From Ophiosphaerella korrae (Eukaryota; Ascomycota; Dothideomycetes; Pleosporales; Phaeosphaeriaceae): DNA of 64,000 nt. Each line of letters begins with the position of its first letter. Position 1 is the first letter of the stretch. The DNA lies in NCBI GenBank assembly GCA_028456385.1, contig JALNQF010000131.1:57383-121382 (forward strand), in the 5' to 3' direction. The notes under the pieces were generated by a model. That model did no database searches. It was given only the letters and a program-made list of their open reading frames with translations, and had not been told where the DNA came from. The position numbers and the translations under genes are program-made. Of the stretch, positions 12,214-22,677 are shown one piece after another.

Positions 12214-13519
12214 TTATGCCTTAGCCTCGTATCCTGGTAAGTGGTCAAGCCATCCTTCGACGTCTTCGTCCACCGAGCTCCTTACTGCACAGCTATTCAT
12301 CTCTGCTACTGTCTGCGTTTTCAGTATGCCCTGCATTCCCGGACTACCGCACGTATGGAACATGCACGTATCGTTCATCGCTCTTTGAAGGCTATCTCCT
12401 TTCCACCCGAATACATAATCTGCATGAGTGCCGTAACCCTTGCTGTCCTTATAGCTCCATACAAAGGGCTGCGTACCGTCATCTGGCCACATGCCATTAA
12501 AGACAGTCGTATTCCACATTGTTTCGTATGCTAGTTGCGGCATACGGATAGGATGGGAAGCAGGACATGGTCCAGCTTCTCTAAAGCTACCCTTTGTTGT
12601 AGAGAACATGTGGGACTGATGATCTGGGGAATCAAGATTTTTTCCATCCCAGCAGCTTGGGAAATGATGTATTGCCATGATACCTGCGGGACATGGCCTG
12701 CTGGGAAAGTCTTGAGTTTCGTAGCCGCGAGTGAGAATTGTTTTGAGGCATGTATATGCAAGCCCTTTCTGGCTACCGTTCGCTATATTTGTGGTTGTTG
12801 GATTACCAACAGTCATGCGAAAGCCCTGAATGACCATGGATTAGCCGAGAATCTGAGTGCCGCAGCAGTAGTTCAAATTAATCGCGACATACAGGCGGGA
12901 ACGCAGTAATATGATTCTTGAGGTCGGGCCCATTGAAGTCCTTCTGAGTGTAGTAAACGGTCATGCCACCTTTAATATTCATATCGTCTTGTCCTTCGTA
13001 GCCTATATGCTTTAGTGATGCTGTCGCCAATACATTTATTTCATGTGACTCCTTACCTAGTTGGGCATTTGGATAGATGGGTACCCGCTTGTAAGAGCCG
13101 TTTTGATGTTTGAAGTACATTGCAGCCGTCCAGTAGTTAGAAAAGTCAAGAAGATGATGTTAGTTATAACGTATACCAACACGAATACTAATAGCATACC
13201 CTCTGTATATGCACATGTTGTACAATTGGCCTGTTCGCCAATATTGCCTACCATCGACGGCTTGAAGGCATTTCCACCTTTTCGTTCAGCAAGTTTCTTG
13301 TTTTGGCAGAAAATACTAAGAGTATACCAATAATCTGATGCACCTTCACGTGGCTATTAGTTAAGTCGTGTATGTAAGACGTAGAATACAGACATGAGCT
13401 GAAGGAATGCGACCGGGTTCGACAAGTGGGTCCAGGCGCTGGATTGACAGGCTACTACATCCGAATCGCAGAGCTGCCTGCGCTACTCCAACTCTTGCCA
13501 GTATTGTATACCACCACAT
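12214..13519 (-). CDS. DUF1996 secreted/membrane-anchored protein with a damaged splice site
   Basis: Five exons join in frame to 361 residues: 13519-13394, 13343-13328 (only 16 nt), 13277-13200, 13146-12893, 12825-12214. The product starts with a hydrophobic segment (YTILARVGVAQAAL), then FGCSSLSIQRLDPLVEPG, SAHVHQIIGGNAF, CTTCAYTEDFSNYW, MYFKHQNGSYKRVP, AFPPGFRMTVGNP, CPAGIMAIHHFPSCWDGK, HADYVFGWKGD. This is the full order of the fungal DUF1996 domain, whose role is unknown though often wall-associated. Introns of 50, 50 and 67 bp are canonical. Intron 3 (13199-13147) has a normal GTATGC donor and ACTAAC branch point but ends in TG, not AG, exactly where the protein must resume. Unless a non-canonical site is used, the gene is inactive. 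Confidence 0.82.
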
Positions 13520-14216
13520 GATGTATGATGCAGATATAGTCCTAACTACAATATTCTGCTATCTGTATATGCACCTACGAGGAAGTTGTGAAAAGGGACG
13601 TTGACATTCACAGCTCTTACAAATTATACTGGATCGATAGCATCATCAATCAGGGAATCTGGAGCTTCTTATCTAAAGCATTAGCGGCACTAGAGCTGTC
13701 TGCACATTGATTAGGACGCAATATAGTGTTTTTAATTCGTCCTTAATAGTTCGCGGGGCGGAAACTGTTGAATGCTGCCTGTCTTTAGCGAATAAATTGC
13801 TGTGGTCAACCAGCCGGCAGAATCGAAATGGCTGTGGAGCCTGTCGCCAATCAGATTCCTCCAAGAAGAACTGCCGATAGGAAAGTTTGCCAAGCATTGC
13901 GCGTCAAAGATACTCTATATCGTGGGGACCACAAAGTTACACGGGCAAGGATAGTAGTCTGGGCAATCTTAGGCAATTGTAGGCAAGGGGAAATGTATGT
14001 ATCCTTATCAAAGCAACGTAAGTAATGTAGAACGTACTCTCAATTCGCCCCGAGGACAGGAGGATGAACTCCTCTTTTTAGAGTCAATATAAGTAGAACA
14101 AATCCGATATTGATAATAGCGCAAAACAGTTTGAGTCTTCGAATTGTAGAATAATCATTAAATCTAAGGTTACTATAAATCAAATTTTAGCCGCATATGA
14201 CCTCGTAATTCAGCAC
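13520..14216. other. Intergenic
   Basis: Spacer between the 5' end of the DUF1996 gene and the 3' end of the beta-helix gene. Short frames (13673-14025) show no family resemblance. Confidence 0.4.
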
Positions 14217-15299
14217 CTAAGCACAGGCAGTAGCAGGAACTGATAGAGCATCGCAGGAATTACCACTCAAAACATTGACCCCTCTTGAATTATCATAGAT
14301 AGCAACGTCATTGTTGTGCAGAATGTTATCCTTTACCACGTTCTTCGTAGCAATCTCTCCCGTTGGTCCATCAAGCAAATAAATACCCACTCCTGTTCCA
14401 TTGTTGTTAAATTGTTCGATGCGATTGTTGTTGACCAATGTTTTAGCAGCACCATAAAAAACAATGCCAGCGCCGTAAATCTTGTAATTGTCGTCACAGG
14501 CAGGGTTTCGCAAGGTGAATTGATTACCGATGATAGATGTGCCTGTTATACCTGGGTCCGCGGCCGCACCAACACAGACATTTGTGGCCGTATTATCTCG
14601 TATGATACCGCCCGGAGTCTCCGAGACAAGTGCTGTGAAGTAGCCGGTAATCTCATTCTTGTAAAGCAAGGCGTTTGAGTAGTCGTTCACGGACATACTA
14701 ATGAAGTTGATAGCGGAGGTGGAGACGTGATTTGCCGTTGCACGAGTACCTTCGCACCCTACACTAAGAAATCCATATTGCCTAGCATCGACAAGGGTAT
14801 TTCCGTAAATCCTGGCATTGGAGGCTCCAACGGCGGCAATGTTTTCGCCATCGAATCCGATGACTGTGAAGCCGATAACAGAAACATCCTTGACATATCT
14901 CCCGACGGAAGTGACTTTGCGATGCTCTTGCATGTATGGCCCCAATGTAACATTCTTGCCTTGGACACAAATACCCGCCTCCGTATCTTTTTTATCGGGA
15001 GTTTGTGACAGTCCAGAACAGGCATTTTCCCGAAAATGGGATGGAGCCCTGAGGATTGCACCTTTCTTCCCAACTAGCCTAATGCCGTCTTTCTCTATAG
15101 TCAATTGTTCATTGTATGCCCCAGTATCGATTTCGATCTGATCTCCTGGCTGGGCCTGATCAATCGCTTCTTGAATGGACTGAGTAGGACGAAAGCGCCT
15201 GCAATTATCTTTACCCAAGGTGGCGAGTGAGGGAGTTCCGCAGAGGAAAGTCAACAAGAGAAAAATGAGATGGTTGTAGCGAGGTAATTGTTGGGTCAT
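14217..15299 (-). CDS. Secreted right-handed parallel beta-helix protein
   Basis: An intron-less frame. I chose the ATG at 15299 (360 residues) because it gives a clean signal peptide: a basic start, then HLIFLLLTFLCGTPSLA. An upstream ATG at 15335 would add 12 residues and spoil it. The mature part opens with SIQEAIDQAQPGDQIEI, the typical entry of pectin-lyase-like folds. Repeated short strands with Asn ladders follow (GFTVIGFDGENIAAVGA, NARIYGNTL, IRDNTATNV, IIGNQFTL, LVNNNRIEQFNNNG, VVKDNILHNNDVAIYDN). Four to six Cys suggest disulphides. The fold is shared by pectate lyases and non-catalytic carbohydrate-binding proteins; I see no pectate-lyase catalytic signature, so only the fold and secretion are supported. 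Confidence 0.8.
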   Translation of the reverse strand: MTQQLPRYNHLIFLLLTFLCGTPSLATLGKDNCRRFRPTQSIQEAIDQAQPGDQIEIDTGAYNEQLTIEKDGIRLVGKKGAILRAPSHFRENACSGLSQTPDKKDTEAGICVQGKNVTLGPYMQEHRKVTSVGRYVKDVSVIGFTVIGFDGENIAAVGASNARIYGNTLVDARQYGFLSVGCEGTRATANHVSTSAINFISMSVNDYSNALLYKNEITGYFTALVSETPGGIIRDNTATNVCVGAAADPGITGTSIIGNQFTLRNPACDDNYKIYGAGIVFYGAAKTLVNNNRIEQFNNNGTGVGIYLLDGPTGEIATKNVVKDNILHNNDVAIYDNSRGVNVLSGNSCDALSVPATACA

Positions 15300-16156
15300 C
15301 TTGGTATTCAGTAAAAAATGTCTCAGTATATCCAAAAGAAAATAGATTATGAGGAATGGAACACAAAGGAGCTAAGAATATCACATCATGAAATAGGTTC
15401 TACAATAGCCCTAAGCTTTAGGGGCTGATACTACAAAGACCAGCTTCGAGTATTAGTACCTAGGTTGGCCTAGTTAGACTGACGATAACCCCGCACACAA
15501 GCAAATATGTAATTAATACAAAACTCTAAACTCCTTACAATCTATTTAACAAACGACACAAGATGCGCCATGGTATGCTAAAAAAAATGGCCGTAACGTC
15601 TGTTTGCAGGTCGGAGTCCATTTCCAATTCAATCTCAGCATCAAAAGTAAGACAATAAATAATTGCACTATATACTAGCAGAAGAATCGAAAACGAATGT
15701 TTCTATTACTATCGGCGTCGCCATACCTGACCAACCAAGGAAACAAAAGCAAACTATCAAACTCGTTCTGAGTGACAAGGTCAATAGTATATTCATCTAG
15801 AATGAAAATTATCTTATAACTATTGGCTTGTGGCTTCAAGCCTACCAAGGGCTGAACCAAGTTAGTATGATTAGGGTCCTATCAGTGTTCATGGCGCTCG
15901 CTTTAATTTGAGCTAAAACCTGTCTCTGGATTTACCCCACTTTCAGCAAAAAGACATGACGACATCGTCAGTTCTTAGAGATCAAGTAGCATCACGAAAG
16001 CGGCCAATGTGACAAAGGGAATTCATGTACGATAATATGCTACCCCCGAACGTTATAGTTCACGCGACATCCTACTTAGCATCACAACTCCAGAGCGAGA
16101 GCTGGATCCTAATCGCCTTCTGATTTTCACAAGCGAACAGGCATATGTATGTGATT
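15300..16156. other. Intergenic, AT-leaning
   Basis: No coding frame of note. It holds the promoter of the beta-helix gene and the 3' flank of the P450 gene. Confidence 0.4.
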
Positions 16157-17870
16157 TCATCGGATAGCTCTTGCTTTGACCATAAGCGGGTGTTTCTCCC
16201 AAATGACATATGCTTGTTGCTCTGACCATGAGCTGCTTTCGGAGCATAACTCAAGGTCAAAGTGCCAGATAACGGACGCAAATATTATGCGCATTTCATG
16301 ATATGCCAGACTATTGAAGTTTCTTAGCATCTGCACCTGAATTGATGCTTTACAGTCCCACTTACTTTTTGCCCAGACAGTTACGCGGCCCAAAGGAAAA
16401 GGGCTGAAACGCGTCTTTCCTATCACTTTCATATTCGGAACCAGGCAGCCATCGTTCGGGTACGAAGGACATGGGGTCCTTGAAGTTTTTTGCCGATTGG
16501 AACGCTGCATATTGCGACACTATAACGGCTGTCTTCGTTGTGGCTTCAGTCAGTATTCATGCTTTGTTGTCGTAGCAGCGAAACATACCCCTTCGGGAAT
16601 CCACTTGTCCATAATTCTGTTCCCACCTTTGCCCACTTCACGAGGCAAGCCAGTAGGTACAGGTGGATACATTCGCATTGCTTCCTCAAAACAAGCATTC
16701 AAATATGGTAGTCGTGGTAGTACCTCCAGCGATAGATCCGCTTCTGGAAGAGGCCGTACTTCATCAATAACCTTTTTCAGCTTGTCTGGGTTTTTCAATA
16801 GAAAGAACGTAAGCCCGCTCAATAAGGTTGCGGTAGTTTCTGTGCCTGCAATCATAAAAATAGATGCATTTGAATGCATCTTGCCAAGGGATAATTGTCC
16901 TTCCTCTTTCCCCAAAACCAATTTCCAGATATCTGGTTTTCCAATATCTTTACCTTTCTTAACACGATTATCAACACGCTCAACAGAATGGTGAAAGTGT
17001 TCTTCTGCTCGCTTTTTATATTTCTCCGGGGTGATAGCCCGAAGAAACATTCCAAACCAAGGGTATTCTAGCGCTGTGCGTCGAATAACACCAAATTTGA
17101 TATTGGCAAAGATGGCTGCGACCCATGGTGTATACGAGGATGTGTCTAACATACCAAGAGGCTCTCCAAAGGCAAGGTCGCTCATAACGTCGAATGTCGT
17201 ATAGTTGTACAGTTTGACAATATTGAATGGCTTTTCTGGATCGGATGTAATGTCGCGCTTGATATTTTGGATGAGTTTCCGAACATGATCCTGAATCAAA
17301 GACTCTTGAAGCTGCAATGCTTTGTTACTGAACGCATTAGAGAATATTTTGCGAACGCGCGCATGCTCGGCAGTGTCCTCGGTGATTATGCTATCTTCTC
17401 CGTTGATTTCCTTTGTGTAGAAACGAGAGTCTTTGGGGTTTTCTGCACGTCCTCCAGTGCGGTGGCCATATATGTCCCTCCAGGCCTGAGGGTGAATGAA
17501 ACTCAGTCTATTAGGGGAAAATCGGATAACTTCGCCGTACTCTTCGTGCAATTCGTGCAGCCATCGGACCTCGTTGCCGCCCGTATATTTATACGTATGA
17601 AGTAGAGCGGTTGCACCAGCGATCTTGGGGCCGGGGTCTAGACAGTTTGGTCAGTGTGCGCCGTTCTTCACGAGAGTAATGAACTTGCATTTGCTCAATG
17701 GGTGAAAGAAAATATTGTAAAGCGCATTTGCGAGATAGGAACATGCCAGCTGTTACTGTTAGCTTACGTAATTATACTCCATGTAATCCCTTTATTAATA
17801 CCAAGGCTAATAGAGATTTGAGGTATAGCGAGATATGTCCCAATTCAAGATCGTGGGTAGTAATATCCAT
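16157..17870 (-). CDS. Cytochrome P450 monooxygenase, complete
   Basis: Five exons give 499 residues: 17870-17802, 17749-17689, 17637-16589, 16532-16366, 16310-16157. The N-terminus has a membrane anchor ([20 protein letters not shown]) and the PGPK hinge. The C-helix/substrate part includes [17 protein letters not shown]. The I-helix reads [12 protein letters not shown], the K-helix EEAMR (E-x-x-R), then [11 protein letters not shown] and the heme loop [20 protein letters not shown] with the Cys ligand. Intron phases all agree and flank the heme loop. Intron 2 (17688-17638) uses a GC donor (GCAAGT) with an AG acceptor, the well-known minor class. By overall pattern it resembles the CYP58/CYP65 group (isotrichodermin C-15 hydroxylase-like), which oxidises terpenoids and polyketides; the true substrate is unknown. 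No biosynthetic backbone gene is near. An ER location is expected. Confidence 0.9.
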
Positions 17871-18300
17871 GGCGGGAAGATAATACTTTTGACAAAGTTT
17901 CGATATTTATATAAGGTGTGGCTCTCGAGATCTTGCTTCAGAGTGGCTGAAAAGCTAGAATAGGATAGACAGCTAGTCTTTTAAATCCTTCATTTGAAAG
18001 AGGTCGGAAACTCAACAATCCGCTACCCGAAGAAATCTCGTAGAGAAGCTGGCAGGCCAACAACATTCCACTATACTGGAAATGGAAGGCTATAAACGGA
18101 TGTAAAGTATTCCTTGATTCCGAAATGCGTATGGTGGGGCACGCTATATTACCCCAGGCTTGCTAGGATCACGGAGGTATTTCATTCGTCCGGAAGTATT
18201 ATACGTACATGAGAGGCAGCAAAGATCTCTCTAGTGAAAATGCGTTCTGAATTCATGGCGTGTGGTAACGGCATTTGGATACCCGCCTCCCGATCTTCTA
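17871..18300. other. Intergenic upstream of P450
   Basis: Presumed P450 promoter, ending at the TA target dinucleotide (18299-18300) of the transposon insertion. No clear regulatory motif was seen. Confidence 0.4.
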
Positions 18301-18317
18301 CTATGGTACAAGGCATA

Positions 18318-19614
18318 CTATGGTACAGGGCATAGGTAGTGTAGGTGGGTCCCGGGCGGCAGGGGTTAAGCGATACCTCTCTACCCGACTGTTTCACATC
18401 AAATCCTCTGTATTTTTGTATTAAAATCTGTGATTTTCAGTTGCCTACATGTCTACATCCTCTCCTCAGTCATGACGCCTCCATCAACGCCGCGTCACTA
18501 GTATCTTTCTCGAGATGAACGACTTCAAATTCAGACACTCCATTCAGCCAGCCATACCTAGCAGTGGATAGCGGCCCATCTTAAGGTAACAGAGAGACAG
18601 GTCGGCTACACTGTCTACGCTAAATGCGTCACGCCTAAGAAGCGAACTAGTTCTAAGCTATCTCTTAGTGACGCTGAAGTTGATAAGCTTATCGCTTTTA
18701 TCTATTACTTACAAGAAGTATGCTAGATGTCCTACAAGCGTCTTGTAGAGGGTCCCTTTACTTATTAGAATATTAAGGAATACATTATCTATTATACTTT
18801 ACGTCGTAGAGGGTATATACAGCGTATTGCCTGTGCAAAGCTACCTCTCTCTAAAGCTAATAAATAGATACGACTGCAATAGGCACAAGACTACGTTAGA
18901 TAGGAGCTATATTAGTAGTAGATAATCTTGTAGTTAGATAAGACGTAGGTTATAGGAGGAAGGTATAAGAGGACGTAGGTAATAAGGAGACCTAGCGAGG
19001 AGCTTAACAATACATGCATAGTCGAGAAGCTTTATAAGAAGCGAGGATAGATGTTCTAGGGCTACTTCTCTAGTATAATAAAGGGACTGTCTCTCTTCTA
19101 GGAGAAGGAGTAGAAAAGTATTAATAAGGAGAGCTACTACAAGAGGACAGTCTCTCTTATCTATAGCTAGCTACGTCTAAATCCTTACTTAAGATTTATG
19201 CAGGATAGTGCACTAGGTTACTCTGTGTTATTTACTCGAGAGGAGCTCCACGAGCGTAGTATCTACCCTATCTTCTAGCTAGCCTACTCTCTAGACATGA
19301 ACCTAATTAAAGCAGTCTAGAACAAGATAAAGGATTATATAGAAACTCACTACCTAGATCTACCTAGAGGTAGGCAGCGTACATATGACCAGCTACGTAA
19401 GATAGTCTAGGAAGCCTGGGATAGTATTACACCAGAGCTGTTGAGACAGCTCATTGATAGCATGCTAGCACGATGCCAGGTAGTGATTGACGCTGAAGGT
19501 AGTCACACGCCTTACTGAAATTGTATGTAAAATAAAACTGAATTAGGCTTACGCCACTGCTGCGCACCCCTGCCGCCCCGGAACCACCTACACTACCTAT
19601 ACCCTGTACCATAG
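18318..19614 (+). mobile_element. Tc1/mariner-type DNA transposon, full length, RIP-damaged
   Basis: This 1297 bp element has inverted terminal repeats of about 49 bp (start CTATGGTACAGGGCATAGG; 3 differences between arms) and is flanked by a TA duplication (18316-18317 and 19615-19616). It encodes one DD34E-type transposase frame. TIR length, TA target and DD34E spacing together place it in the Tc1/mariner superfamily. Coding bases are rich in CTAG/TAG, consistent with C-to-T change at CpA on both strands. Confidence 0.88.
18472..19518 (+). pseudogene. Tc1-like DD34E transposase with 21 in-frame TAG codons
   Basis: A single frame of 349 codons runs from ATG 18472 to TGA 19516-19518 without any indel. 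It contains 21 internal stops, all TAG, none TAA or TGA. Each sits where Gln (CAG) or Trp (TGG) is plausible, so all can arise by C-to-T at CpA. The N-terminal HTH is visible (LSRDERLQIQTLHS..., then VTERQVGY). Catalytic first Asp lies in LQLDKT-like context near 18.93 kb, second Asp in RFMQDSALGYS at about 19.2 kb. Exactly 34 residues later, where the catalytic Glu should be, stands Lys (SLDMNLIKAV), again a G-to-A change of the RIP type. The protein is dead; the length is the normal one for the family. Confidence 0.9.
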
Positions 19615-19820
19615 TAGGTAGTGTAGGTGGGCCCCGGGCGGCAGGGGTGCGCAGGAGTAGCTTAAGCCTGATTCAGTCTTGTTTTACATACAAACTTCAG
19701 TAAGTCGTGGACACGCAGGCGACCGAAAATCACAGATTTCAATACAAAATTACAGAAGATTTGAGGTGAAACAGTCGGGTAGAAAGGTAACCTACACTAC
19801 CTATGCCTTGTATCATTGTA

Positions 19821-20960
19821 TTGTCCCGCTTCCGATCACGATTTACCTAGCTGCTAACGGGTATCCAAAAAATTCTCAAGCTTTATTTGATACGCATGTT
19901 GTCACGTTGGAGTGGGCCACAATTTCATGCTGGCTTTAGGTACATGTCGCTACCTAAAAGTTCCCCAAGAGGCCTTTGTCCGTATCTTTGTTCACCTACC
20001 CAATCGATTTCGCTCCAAATATCAATCAAAGTAGAGATATTTTGAGCCTAGTCCTGCCAGTTCTTTGATGAGAATAAATTCTACGCCTCTTCTAGAATTA
20101 TTGGAAGACCTTTGATATGAAGCGTCAGGAAGATAATAACACAGACGCTATCGAAATTGGTTGGCGAGGCGGAGTTATATATATACCCTAGCTTTCTACA
20201 GACAACCTACCGCTACCGTTTCAAAAAATCAATATTAATAACCAGCAGTAGCTATCCTTTATAAGTAGAAAGTTTGGAGATAAGCGTGACCTTAACATTG
20301 ATAACATCAAGGTAGTGGCGAATCGCATTCATCCAGTTAGGAATTCGCTCTAAAAGGGGAAGTCAGCGCAATATTTCATAATCGATGATTAGGGGGTTGC
20401 AATGTTGAAACCCTACCTATACGATTGTGCCTAGGCAGCGTATCGATGCGTACCCTCCACGTTCTTCAACCTCAGCTAGATAACTAACATCCTGGTACGC
20501 ATTTGATATCGCGCAAAGATTTTCTACTCCAAAGCAATCGAATGCTTTTCACGTTACCTAGAAACAGAGGTGATGGCAACAGTAGCGATGTGCACACCTG
20601 TACGACCCCGCGGTTGCATAGGCGGAAAGTACAGCCAGAAAACCTTAAAAGCTGCCAAGATGAGGGTTGAGGTACTTAAGAATCCAGGAAGCACAGTAGA
20701 GGATGACGCCAGTGTTCGCACCGAGCGATACTGACGTCCGAGGCTGAGGTCCTGCATTAAATCACGACGTACTTCAATTGCGAAGAGGTAAGCTCAAACA
20801 CAAATAATTTAGCTATCTATGTTACCTTGCAAAGCAAAGCTCAGGGCAAAGGGTCCATGAAAACATCACTGGCTCCTGTGAATACCCTATTTGACGAGCG
20901 TTGATAAGTGAGCGAACGCAGCTCCCCCGATTTCCTAATTTAACTTAAACGATTGTGAAA
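19821..20960. other. Degraded, AT-leaning spacer
   Basis: Minus-strand fragments near 20.2-20.5 kb (for example LPLLERIPNWMNAIRHYLDV) look like relics of a protein gene with several stops, but I cannot name a family. The frame at 20757-20554 is 67 codons with no known motif. Confidence 0.35.
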
Positions 20961-21427
20961 CTATAAACCACAGCTTTTCTTAAGCCCAATCATACGGAAG
21001 CCCTCCAATTTGATGATTGATGTTGATTGCAGTCGCATTCCAAATGCTCTAGACTCTAACCCCAGTAACTGGTTTGTTTCGAGAACATGGGTGTGGTTGA
21101 TTTTGAGGTGATGTATAGCATAACAATTGGGGTAGTAACTGCCCCAATCGAATGCACCCCCATCTTGAGGATCAAATGAGCCGTTGTTGCCGTACTTCCA
21201 TGCGCAGTAGGCATTCGTGTCTATGCCTGGATGGTTGCCACGTGCATCATCGCATTCCCAATCCCACGCGCTATATGACTCCGGAACTACAGTGTGAAAC
21301 TGGTCGCTGTGTTTCACACGACAGGCTTCATTCATATCTATTCCACTAGCATACCTCTGGCCTCAACTGGCACTGCAAGTAACGTGAGACTAGAGACAGG
21401 TCCAAGGACAAAAGGACGGTAAAGCAT
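20961..21427 (-). CDS. Small secreted cysteine-containing protein, model uncertain
   Basis: An ATG at 21427 starts a signal-peptide-like segment (FVLGPVSSLTLLAVPVEA). A 17-nt block with GT and AG ends (21354-21338) that contains a TAG follows. Beyond it the frame continues as MNEACRVKHSD...SAWDWECDDARG...GIDTNAYCAWKYGNNGS...GGAFDWG. Three Cys with Trp/Gly-rich spacing are typical of small secreted fungal proteins and effector-like proteins. A second possible intron starts at about 21144. Seventeen nt is too short for normal splicing, so either the block is a collapsed intron and the gene is dead, or translation starts at the Met at 21335 without a signal peptide. Function unknown. Confidence 0.45.
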
Positions 21428-21525
21428 GGTATCAGGTTTAAGAACTACCTGGATAAGCTAAATTTCCACTAGTAATTTTAACGTACCTTTATGGGTAAGG
21501 ATAAGGAGGATAATTGGTTGTAGCA

Positions 21526-21588
21526 AAGTAGAAGTAGAAGTAGAAGTAGAAGTAGAAGTAGAAGTAGAAGAAGAAGAAGAAGAAGAAG

Positions 21589-21618
<30 letters not shown>
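21526..21618. repeat. Microsatellite (AGTAGA)n then (AGA)n
   Basis: About six GTAGAA units pass directly into about 18 GAA units. The hexamer is one step (T to A) from two trimers. Non-coding. Confidence 0.95.
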
Positions 21619-21619
<1 letters not shown>

Positions 21620-22677
21620 GAATGCTTAATGCTTGGGAAAGGATGTATATATTAGTCCCCAGGTCTTTTTACATAGGACACGTATTTGGCTAAAGTTATT
21701 AGAGGGAGATTATCTAAGGTAGGGAAGGAGTAAGACTTAGTATCTAGACCAGAGTAGGTTGAACTCGGGACCTAGGCCAGAGTTAGTCGGACTCAGATGT
21801 ATGACCACAAAACCTAAGTTTTACTAGCTCAAAGTATTGTTTATAGCTTTCTTCGGCTCGAAGAGGAGGCTTTATAGTTCAGGTGTTCAGGTTCACTAAT
21901 ATTTGGATAGGGTTTACTACCTAGGTAACACATATTCCTGGGAGTTGCAGTTTACTGTAAAACACGCAATTGAACTTGGATGAATTTCTTAAAACGAGCC
22001 CTTTCTGCTCAATGATACAGGCTTCGCAAAAAAAAAAAAAAAAAAAACTCTGAATGATCGGACCTTAAAATCTGAGTCTTGTTCAAAATGTGACTGAAAA
22101 TAAATATCAATTGCCGACCCTAATCAAAAATTAATTGGAGCACTGCAACTTCGACAGCGACCTATGGCGACTTTGCTGTCAGATGCACTCGACATTCCTG
22201 CAAGAGCTACTCAGCATCGAAGAGCATATGGTGCACATTTGGAGACACCACCTGCAAATCGGACCACTGCATGAGCTACGCCTGATGACTCTGGCCACCC
22301 TTAGCATACAAAACATCAACCTCGCGCCTTTCAAAATCCCAATACTCAACCAACTGATCCAGAACAAACCCATCGTACCGCCTCCGAGATAAAACGAGCT
22401 TATCTCAAGTCCCCATGCCACGACCAGCGATACCCCGCGTGCCACACTCCGCGGCCCAATAATGTCGCACTAACCCCAGCACCCCATACGAGAAAATAAA
22501 TTATGGTTGTATCCGCGCGCAACACCAAGGACGGATCCCGCCGCGCAATCTTAGATTCCCCATAAGCCACCGTCGGCACGACAAGGCAAGCCTGATGGCC
22601 TCGTTCCCGCGCACCAAGCGTGCGCATCTGCGCCTCCAAACTCGACTCCCAAGCCATACCACCACCCGCGACCCACG
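21619..22677. other. Intergenic with a 20-base A run
   Basis: Holds an A20 run at 22028-22047. From about 22.4 kb the sequence becomes GC-rich. The frame at 22135-22392 is unrecognised. The first exon of the following gene may be here. Confidence 0.4.

Larger units (their letters stand above)
18301..19818. mobile_element. MITE-like deletion derivative, split by an autonomous copy
   Basis: The outer element consists of 18301-18317 plus 19617-19818 (about 219 bp when joined). It is flanked by TA at 18299-18300 and 19819-19820. Its ends are inverted repeats: 29 bases beginning CTATGGTACAAGGCATAGG at the left match the reverse complement of the right end with 2 differences. Inside it, read on the minus strand, are only the 5' and 3' untranslated parts of the transposon, including a remnant of the last codons with the TGA stop. 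It is therefore an internally deleted non-autonomous copy. A full-length relative is inserted at a TA inside its terminal repeat. Confidence 0.8.

Noticed and set aside
14316..15141. Plus-strand frames over the beta-helix gene
   Set aside because: Antisense shadows; the minus strand has a signal peptide and beta-helix repeats.
16157..17870. Secondary-metabolite cluster around the P450
   Set aside because: No polyketide synthase, peptide synthetase, terpene cyclase or pathway regulator is seen anywhere in the window.
18472..19518. Recoding of TAG as an amino acid in the transposase
   Set aside because: All other genes in the window use TAG as stop (for example 40517-40519), and the stops fit the RIP pattern together with the lost catalytic Glu.
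21526..21618. (AGA)n as a coding Glu/Lys repeat
   Set aside because: No flanking frame with coding character.
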